Source: Plicaturopsis crispa FD-325 SS-3 (taxonomy: Eukaryota; Basidiomycota; Agaricomycetes; Amylocorticiales; Amylocorticiaceae). From it: DNA of 64,000 bases. Every line of letters starts with the position of its first letter. The stretch's first letter is position 1. The stretch is taken from NCBI GenBank assembly GCA_000827205.1, contig KN832561.1:691446-755445 (forward strand), read 5' to 3'. Positions 57,481 through 64,000 of the stretch are shown here, one piece after another. Both the position numbers and the translations under genes were made by a program. Below the pieces are notes generated by a model. The model saw nothing but the letters and a program-made list of their open reading frames with translations. It was not told where the DNA came from and did not search any database.

Positions 57481-58610
57481 ATGTCCATGCACGTCGCTCG
57501 GATCCGTAGCACCTTACCTCTCACACGGGGCGGACGCGGGATCGCACACTCCGCGGCTACGCACCGTGCGCTCCCGTTCGCACTGAACAGCCTCCGGCAC
57601 GCAGAGGCGGAGGAGAGCGGGTTCCTGCGCATGCTTATGTTTGGCAAGCCCGGTGCGGGCAAAGGCACCCTCAGCGCCCGGCTCGTGCGCAAGTACGACA
57701 TCCTCAGCTTGTCGACGGGGGATATGCTTCGCACGCATATAGCAGAACGGTGCGTGGTATACATACTATTTCAATGGATGCGAAAGTAACTCATTTTACC
57801 ATGGAATTCTCTAGGACTGAGGTCGGAAGGCAGGCGGAGAGCATTGTAGCAAATGGCGGATTGCTGCCCGACGATGTTATGCTCAAGGTCGTCACCAGTA
57901 AACTTGACCACCTACACAAGCAAGTGCGTACTTTCAGCCCGAAGCTTCATCTCGTACTGATATTTGTGTAGCACTGGATTCTGGACGGTTTCCCGCGCAC
58001 TGTCGGCCAAAGCAAGCTTCTGGATGCCCACCTCAAGTTCGTTATATCATGCTCTCTCCCTTCCGGTTTCCGCCTGACCCCGAGCTTATAGACAGCAGCG
58101 CACACCGCTGACTCTCATTGTCAATCTGGACGTGCCTGATGATGTGATCCTCTCGCGCATATCGGACAGATGGGTGCACCTCCCATCCGGACGCGTATAC
58201 AACATGTCATATAACCGACCCAAAGTCGACGGGCTCGATGATGAGACAGGCGAACCGCTCACCCGGCGAGCCGACGACAATCCCGTGCGTCCCCGTCTTA
58301 TCCTCACGCCTCTCACAGTGTACTGACAATCTTTGTCCAGGAAACGTTTGCACGCCGCCTCTCCCAATTTTACGAATCGACGTCGCCTATACTGTCCCAC
58401 TACCGTTCCGCCACCACCGCCGCGCCAGCATGCATCACGCTGAGCGGCAACACGTCCGACGAGATATGGCCGAAGCTCGACGCTGCCGTGCGCCATGCGT
58501 TCCCTGCGTTACGCGAGCGCAGCAGCGAGCGGAGAAAACACAGCCTGAGCGATGCGTTGCTTGCGCAAGCAAATGCCAGCTTCGGTGCTGCGGGGAGAAG
58601 AAGAGAGTGA
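57481..58610 (+). CDS. adk2: Mitochondrial adenylate kinase (GTP:AMP phosphotransferase type)
   Basis: This nucleoside-monophosphate kinase equilibrates AMP with NTP in the mitochondrial matrix. The N-terminus (MSMHVARIRSTLPLTRGGRG) is basic and lacks acids, as expected of a matrix-targeting signal. Then come the P-loop MFGKPGAGKGTLSARLVRKY and ILSLSTGDMLRTHI, which is interrupted by an intron before TEVGRQAESIVANGGLLPDD, and HWILDGFPRTVGQSKLLDAH. The lid is HLPSGRVYNMSYNRPKVDGL then DDETGEPLTRRADDNP, the form without zinc cysteines seen in AK3/ADK2. A C-terminal extension ending NASFGAAGRRRE is somewhat long. Five or so exons give about 300 residues. Confidence 0.93.
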
Positions 58611-58979
58611 TTGCCCTTCACCTGCCCCTCCGTCGCTGCTGCTCTGTTCTGGATCTGACTGCACTGTACTAACATCGTCATTTTTTGTATATCGTCGTTC
58701 TCACATAGCTATTTACCTACTTACCTCAGCCTGTCCTGACTCCTAACGCTCACTTTCCTTTCGCCTGTTCCATTTTTTTCTCACTTTCAATATATCGAAT
58801 ACGCTACATCCTCTATTCGATGCACATACTGATTTACTTAGACGACCTTAGATGACGGTCTCTGACGAGTCGCTACTACTACTGGCACGAATATAGACAC
58901 TGGAGGCGGTTTGGATTAATGCTCTGGGTCTGATGATGATTAACCGGAAGCTTCAGCTAAGGATGCAGCGCCTCTTGTA
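58611..58979. other. Convergent 3' flank, pyrimidine-rich
   Basis: These 369 bases lie between two facing stop codons. The part near 58680-58800 is T/C-rich, fitting 3' UTR sequence. No gene is seen. Confidence 0.45.
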
Positions 58980-60106
58980 TCATCGCAATGCATACCTGTA
59001 TGACAAAAAAGTCAGTTTCATGCACGAGTAGATGGCAGTGAGGTAGGTACTGACATTTTCACGGGGTAAAGCCCTTCAGGCAGACCCTCCTGTACCTGCT
59101 CGTCCACGAGTGTGAGCCCAGCCTGTTCGAAAACTCTCTTCCATGCCAGGTCTGATCTGTAGCAGATGGCAACGATTCTCAGCGTCTCCAGAGGACAAGC
59201 AAGGAAAGCAAACCCGCGCACCTAGTCAAGCTGGAATCTTGCTCATCAAATACAATCCGCGCTTCGTTATGCTGGTCCGAGCACAGATTCTCTTTTACGA
59301 CGATCAGGCCGCGAGCGGGATCTCTCTGGGCTAGCGCCGCACGCGAGCGCACGAAGAATGCGGCCAGGTCTGTGTCGTTCAGGTGCCCCAGACACCATTG
59401 GCACCAGATCACGTCGAATCCCGATTCCTGTTTATCGCTCTCCGCAGACGGGTTGAAGCCGATGCGGCCTAGTGCGCGTTCGGGCACCGTCGGGCGCGAG
59501 GGGTCGTAGGCCTGTAGCGTGTCCTGGACAAATGTGACGCTCTTCGTCGCGTCGGCGATGCCCTTCCACGGCTTCGGCGTAGAGTCGCTGTCGGATACCT
59601 CGGTCGCGGGAGAGGTGCTAGCGCGGCCGCGAGCAAGCGCCTCGCGGATAAAATTGTCTACGGGCTCGAGGAGGACAACGTCGGATGTCAGATGCAGAAG
59701 CACATCAGCGGTGACGCGTCCAACGCCTGCGCCAACATCCAGGGCGCGAATGCGGTGCGTGGGCGGGGAATACGAGAGCGGTCTGAGGGCAGAAGGGACG
59801 GTGCAAAGATCGGGCCTCAGACGCAAAAGAAATTGGCGCGAACCGAGGGCGTCGACGCGGGGTAGTGTCTGTTCGTAGACAGGAAACCATACGCGTTATA
59901 TATCGCTAGAAAATATCCAGCATGCGCAGATTCTACGCACCCCCGTACCGAATCCACCTGGATTACGCTGACTTCAAGATCGGTTACAATGCACAATGAT
60001 TTGCGCGATAATTTTGCTCACCTAAAACACCATCGTAGCTAGCATCTTGCGTATTCCAGTATTCGATACCATCTTGGAGCACCGGTGCTGGTATATCTGT
60101 GCTCAT
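58980..60106 (-). CDS. ntm1: Alpha-N-terminal protein methyltransferase NTM1
   Basis: NTM1 methylates the exposed alpha-amino group of proteins that begin X-Pro-Lys after Met removal, including ribosomal proteins. The start MSTDIPAPVLQDGIEYWNTQ is spliced to GYGTGTLPRVDALGSRQFLL. The SAM site is ALDVGAGVGRVTADVLL, with VVLLEPVDNFI, FDVIWCQWCLGHLNDTDLAA and GLIVVKENLCSD. The last intron (donor GTCAGT at about 59051) joins YPVKM to YALR and a TGA at 58982-58980; without splicing the conserved YALR end would be lost. A Ser/Pro-rich insert lies between LEPVDNF and the next strand. Length is about 300 residues. Start 60106 is preferred; no upstream ATG is in frame. Confidence 0.94.
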
Positions 60107-60518
60107 CTTCCAGTGACGAAATTCGGATGATGGGGGTGAGGAGAAAGTGAAGTCCGATGTGGGCACATCGTCGCGTCCGAGTCGCGTCAATTTCAGGATT
60201 AAAGTTTGCGTGAGACCTCAATGGACTGCAGGTGCTTAGGTTCGCGACGTGCGTGAATCAATTGGTGGAAAACAGCGGTTTCACAGCTATAATACACGCA
60301 TGGGGTAGACATGAGGCATTGCGGGGTAATCGTAATCAAAATGACCGGTATGAATAAATTACGATGCGGCGAAAGCTGGGACAACAGGAAAAACCAAGAG
60401 TAAAAACAAGATGGAAGATGTTTGGGGTCGAGGAGGTGTACAACGGTAGTGTAGAGATAGAGATCACCTGTGTGGTAGCAGACCGCCAGTGACAGGGTTC
60501 GCGTAGAGTGCAAGCCAT
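60107..60518. other. NTM1 promoter and RPA2-like 3' flank
   Basis: These 412 bases lie between two minus-strand genes. No further gene or repeat is seen. Confidence 0.4.
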
Positions 60519-62243
60519 TTAGGTTATATCCAAATGACACGCGTCGAGCGGGGAGTAAACCAAACCTTCCTCCTCAAGGCCGACGATTGCTTCCCTGATT
60601 CCCCAAAGTTTAGTCATGTATCTCCCCACAAGCAAGACGATAAACTCACTCTATGGCGTCGGGATTACTATGATCCAGCCTCTGTATGATATGCCCGATG
60701 TTGACACCGACGTAACAGCGGTGGCTGTTCTCCTCTAAGTGTTTGTAGTATAGAGAAGAGGGGGAGGTTGACTCCTCTTTGAATTCATGCATCACGATCA
60801 TGATATCACGCTGAAGCGGGGTGAGGTTCGCGTAGGGATCACGGTGACGCCGTCGACGAGCTCGTGAGCCCGACGCTGATGCCGAGTCCGATGCGGCCTC
60901 TGGCCGGCGGAGTGTAGAGGTCCTGAGGCGTAACGTGCGCGGGGACGAGCTGTGGGTACCTTCGGGTGCAGGGTGCGGGTTGGGACTAGGTATGTCAGAC
61001 CAGCCTCCAGGTATGTGAGGCGACGCGGATGTCTCCACACATATGTCCATGGAGTCTTGCGAGTCTTGACGCGAAGTAGAGATCTGCCCTGCAGGTGAGG
61101 GTTTATCTAGGATGACAAACGACGAGGTAGCGCTTCCAGACGACGCAGAATTGGCCTTCTTTTGCGGGGGCCCGTCCATGTTGACGTCTAGCATAGTTGA
61201 GTCAAGTGCCAGGGAGCTATTGAGCGAGCTCAGCGCCGAAAGTGATTTAGCGACGAGGGACCCGGAAGAAGATGCTGATTCCTTCGCGTTTGGAGGGTCA
61301 ACGTCCATGGAATCCTCCTCAACATGGCGTTCTGAGGGAGCAATGCTGCCTGCCTGTGCCTGATCTGTGGGACCGACAATAGATGGTGATGCAGCATTGG
61401 GAGCGTCAGACACCGTCTTAGTGGGTACTTGTGGGGCAACGGGTATCGTCGCTTGAGGCTACGCGCAAACGGTACGCATCAGGAAGTATACTTCGAAAGG
61501 CGACGCTGCACTCACAGGAAGTCCACGCTCTTTGGCTACTGTGAAGGCTATCGCGTTTAGGATATGGTACTCGATCTCATGCCTATTTTTCGCAATCTTT
61601 ATTCCTTTTACGACTAGCCTGTTCGCGAAGTCTTGATATTTATCTATCTTCTGTCCGTGAACACGAACATAGATTTTCTCACTATAACGGTCGTACCCGG
61701 AGAGCGTGAGTAGTACACTCTAGAGATCTGATTCGGAAAAATACCCACAGGCTATGCGATGTGTTCTCCATTTCCCTCATCTCCGTTGCAGGAATCAAGG
61801 CGGCCTCTGTCGGCCAACACTCCGCGACAAGACGACCGCCGCTGCCATCATTGAGGATGAACTGAGTCTTTGCGTTCGTTCCCCCACCACCTTTGACGTC
61901 CAGTAGCGTGGCAACAACGAGGACCTAAGCATGGTAGTCTTAGTTGGAGAACGCCGATATAGCGTATACCCGTACCTCATGAACTTCGGCTCCGTCGATG
62001 GTGAAGGGTGCGTCTTTATACGCCCGCTCCGCGGTAAGAATCTGATGTATCGTGACCGGACGAAGGGTTTGCTTTGGGCTATACTATTTTGAAGACCCGT
62101 AAAGCGCGTAAATGCCTGCAGTCAGGTACTGTTGTTGTAATGCAGCTATGAACGCTCACATGAATAGAGTCATTGAACGATGCATCGTCTTCCGCGCCTG
62201 AGACGTCCTCGTCAGAATCCTCGTTGTATGTGCGTGCGGGCAT
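60519..62243 (-). CDS. Divergent RPA2 (RPA32) paralog with long serine-rich linker
   Basis: The start MPARTYNEDSDEDVSGAEDD is acidic. An intron (GTGAGC ... AAAATAG) joins SIH to YSPKQTLRPVTIHQILTAER, and AYKDAPFTIDGAEVHEVLVV with LNDGSGGRLVAECW forms the OB fold typical of the RPA 32-kDa subunit. YVRVHGQKIDKYQDFANRLV and EIEYHILNAIAFTV complete it. A linker of about 190 residues, rich in S, P, A and D, then leads to a winged helix (LTPLQRDIMIVMHEFKEEST, IGHIIQRLD, then EAIVGLEEEGLVYSPLD). The end is CHLDIT with TAA at 60521-60519. It is about 460 residues, against about 270-290 for normal RPA2. It stands directly downstream of a conventional RPA2 gene on the same strand, but the two share little sequence. 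Confidence 0.85.
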
Positions 62244-62539
62244 TATGGATATGATATCGCCGGTTCGGCGGCCTCCTGCATATGCGAGGTCTAAAGAGCT
62301 CGAGGAGGGTCAATGGTGGTAGTATTAAGAGGACATGAAGACATGTCGCGTGCGCGCGTGCGCCGAGAACACTGACGCCCGGCTCAACGAGAAGCGCAAG
62401 TCAAACAATATTGATGCTCGATTCTTACACAGCGGCAGATACCCAAATGGCATCCATTATAGCACTAAAGTACATTTTCGGGACGTGTTATGACAGCAAA
62501 GTAAGAGTGACGAAGAAAGAGACGAGGGGGACGCCGCGA

Positions 62540-63676
62540 TCACTGCGCAAGGCTGTAGTGAGACTCGTCGATCGTCGTGAATACAAGACCTTCATCAGCC
62601 AGTTTGTCCAGTGCCTCGCTGCAGCACTGTTAGCAAGGCATCACGACGCGAAATGTATGAGCGCACCTGATTGAATGAGCATCCCCGCCGATGGCTCGAG
62701 CAATAGCAGCAACGTGCACCCCATCGTCGTTTTGTGCTTGCGATGCGATGAACTGAATGATTTGCCGTTGTACAGCCGGAAGATGCGAATATTGGTCGTT
62801 TGTTGAAGCGCTTTGGACGGCGTACGCAGATGCACTCGTTGAGCCGTTTGCGCCGCTGCCTGTGCCGTTTGCTGCCCCAGGCCCTGCAGGCTGTTTACGG
62901 AGCACGTTTAGCAGGTAACACTTATATTTGCGCAATGCGCCACTTACCGGCCCTTTCTCCCGGATCCGGGTGACCGTCATAGCATCAAGAAAATGGAAAT
63001 ACAACTCGGATGGATTTGGTGAAAGCCGGACTTGTGTTGCATTGACGTAGCGTTTTTGGCCGAAGGTCTTGAGCGCTCCGGTGACACGAACGAAAACACC
63101 TTCTCTGCGACGCTACTTAGTACGAAGTCGAGAGATCGCGCGAACGAGCGTACCCGATGGCATCCCCCTTGTCGTTATCCTCATCAGAGGCCCCCGCCCA
63201 ATGCCGCACTTCGATTCGTGCCGTACCGTCATCTACCCAGTACACGCAGTTGGTGGCCTGTCTGTTGACAGTAACAACAGAACCGACGACCGTGATCTAC
63301 GACAATTGATCGTTTCAGCGACAGGACAATGCGACGAGAATATGCACTTACCTGTCCGATTTCTGCATCATCCACATGCCAATCTGCGTCTGCATGTGCC
63401 TGGGTCGCGTTTACCACTTGCCTGCACGTCAAAGGCCGCAGCGAATGCGAAGCTTCCGATCTCTGTTGACTCTCTTGAGCTACTTCAGCGAGTTGACATC
63501 AAAGAGCAGAAACGCACCCTTGCACCCCCCGGACTGCCTCCAGCACTTCCCATTGGTGATCCTCCAGCCAAGAAGCCTCCACCCCCGCCTCCACCATAGT
63601 AGTTGTTGTCACCGACTACGCCATATATGTGAGTGTCTCGACCTTCGACAATCATAAAACACTTACACTGGCTCAT
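62540..63676 (-). CDS. rpa2: Replication protein A 32-kDa subunit (RPA2)
   Basis: RPA2 is the middle subunit of the trimer that coats single-stranded DNA in replication, repair and recombination. The first exon (ATGAGCCAGT, 63676-63667) is spliced with donor GTAAGT to give MSQFGDNNYYGGGGGGGFLA, the glycine-rich N-terminus that cell-cycle and checkpoint kinases phosphorylate in this family. Next come SLRPLTCRQVVNATQAHADA and DWHVDDAEIGQ, then TVVGSVVTVNRQATNCVYWV and DDGTARIEVRHW (OB fold). RLSPNPSELYFHFLDAMTVT and the winged helix LPAVQRQIIQFIASQ, DDGVHVAAIARAIGG and EALDKLADEGLVFTTIDESH, ending YSLAQ, complete it. Length is about 290 residues with several introns. Confidence 0.92.
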
Positions 63677-64000
63677 TTACGCGTCAATAGCTATCGATAG
63701 AAAAGCTGGTGAGAATCTGCACGAATTGACGCGCGAAAAGCAATGTAGAGAACGAAAAACGAGGAATCGACGCGTCAGGCGTGTTATTTGGGCTTGTTTG
63801 TGTCGAGGCATACGGTAGCCCAATATCCTACTTACAAGGACCAGGAGGACCAGGAAGACACAATGAAAACATATTGCATTGGTAGGTAGGTACGATGGAA
63901 ATAATGATTATGTATGAGAGGGGGTTGATGTCCAGAGATGCAAGTGAGTTCTACATGTTGATCCATCTGCGCGCGCGCAGGAGATGCCGTTCTATTATCA
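63677..64000. promoter_or_regulatory. RPA2 upstream region
   Basis: The last 324 bases lie upstream of RPA2. A GCGCGCGCGC run occurs near 63970. No further gene start is visible before the window ends. Confidence 0.4.

Noticed and set aside
1-64000. CRISPR array, rRNA, LTR or virus-like elements
   Set aside because: No regularly spaced repeats, no rRNA core motifs and no reverse transcriptase, integrase or capsid-like motifs were seen in any frame.

Overview
The window reads as nuclear DNA of a filamentous basidiomycete, most likely an Agaricomycete. Genes are packed closely on both strands and interrupted by many short introns (about 45-70 nt, GT(A/G)NG donors, CTNAC-like branch sites, YAG acceptors). 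There are many divergent pairs with 160-490 bp shared promoters and convergent pairs with 80-330 bp between stops. Individual genes, such as a DUF7918 protein and a short Ste11-type kinase, also fit Agaricomycotina. All exon structures below were read by eye from splice signals and family conservation.

Region 1 (1-22.8 kb) is conserved housekeeping sequence: an intron-bearing tRNA-Phe, V-ATPase subunit D, ribosomal protein L26, an FRG1-family protein, a USP48-like deubiquitinase, GPI transamidase subunit GAA1, TFIID subunit TAF7, a J-domain/ankyrin protein, the AAA chaperone BCS1, the rRNA methyltransferase BUD23, TRAPP subunit BET3, an APEX1-like AP endonuclease and a DUF7918 protein.

Region 2 (22.9-31 kb) starts with a pectate-lyase-like (PL1) gene. 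It carries an in-frame stop right after its signal peptide and has lost a splice acceptor, so it looks like a pseudogene. SAM37/metaxin, XAP5, mitochondrial uS13 and the OTU1 deubiquitinase follow.

Region 3 (30.9-44.2 kb) is the accessory part. A 2.7 kb segment is duplicated head to tail. Each unit holds a complete gene for an acyl-CoA dehydrogenase with an N-terminal cytochrome b5 domain; the second unit also carries a stranded 5' piece of OTU1. Two related complete cytochrome P450 genes follow, with a decayed 3' P450 fragment between them. That fragment ends beside a perfect 13-bp hairpin just upstream of QCR6. The oxidative enzymes may form a small lipid or secondary-metabolism cluster, but nothing in the sequence shows a substrate.

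Region 4 (45-64 kb) returns to conserved genes: RAD54, a Ste11-like kinase whose catalytic HRD motif reads HRH, a PQ-loop vacuolar transporter, the U5 snRNP protein LIN1, COQ11, a mitochondrial adenylate kinase, the N-terminal methyltransferase NTM1, and two adjacent RPA2 (RPA32) family genes, one conventional and one long and divergent. RAD54, the AP endonuclease and the RPA2 genes give the window several DNA-repair functions, but they are scattered and not co-transcribed. A nested pair of TA-flanked, inverted-repeat, MITE-like elements sits in the shared LIN1/COQ11 promoter.

No CRISPR, rRNA, prophage or LTR element was seen.
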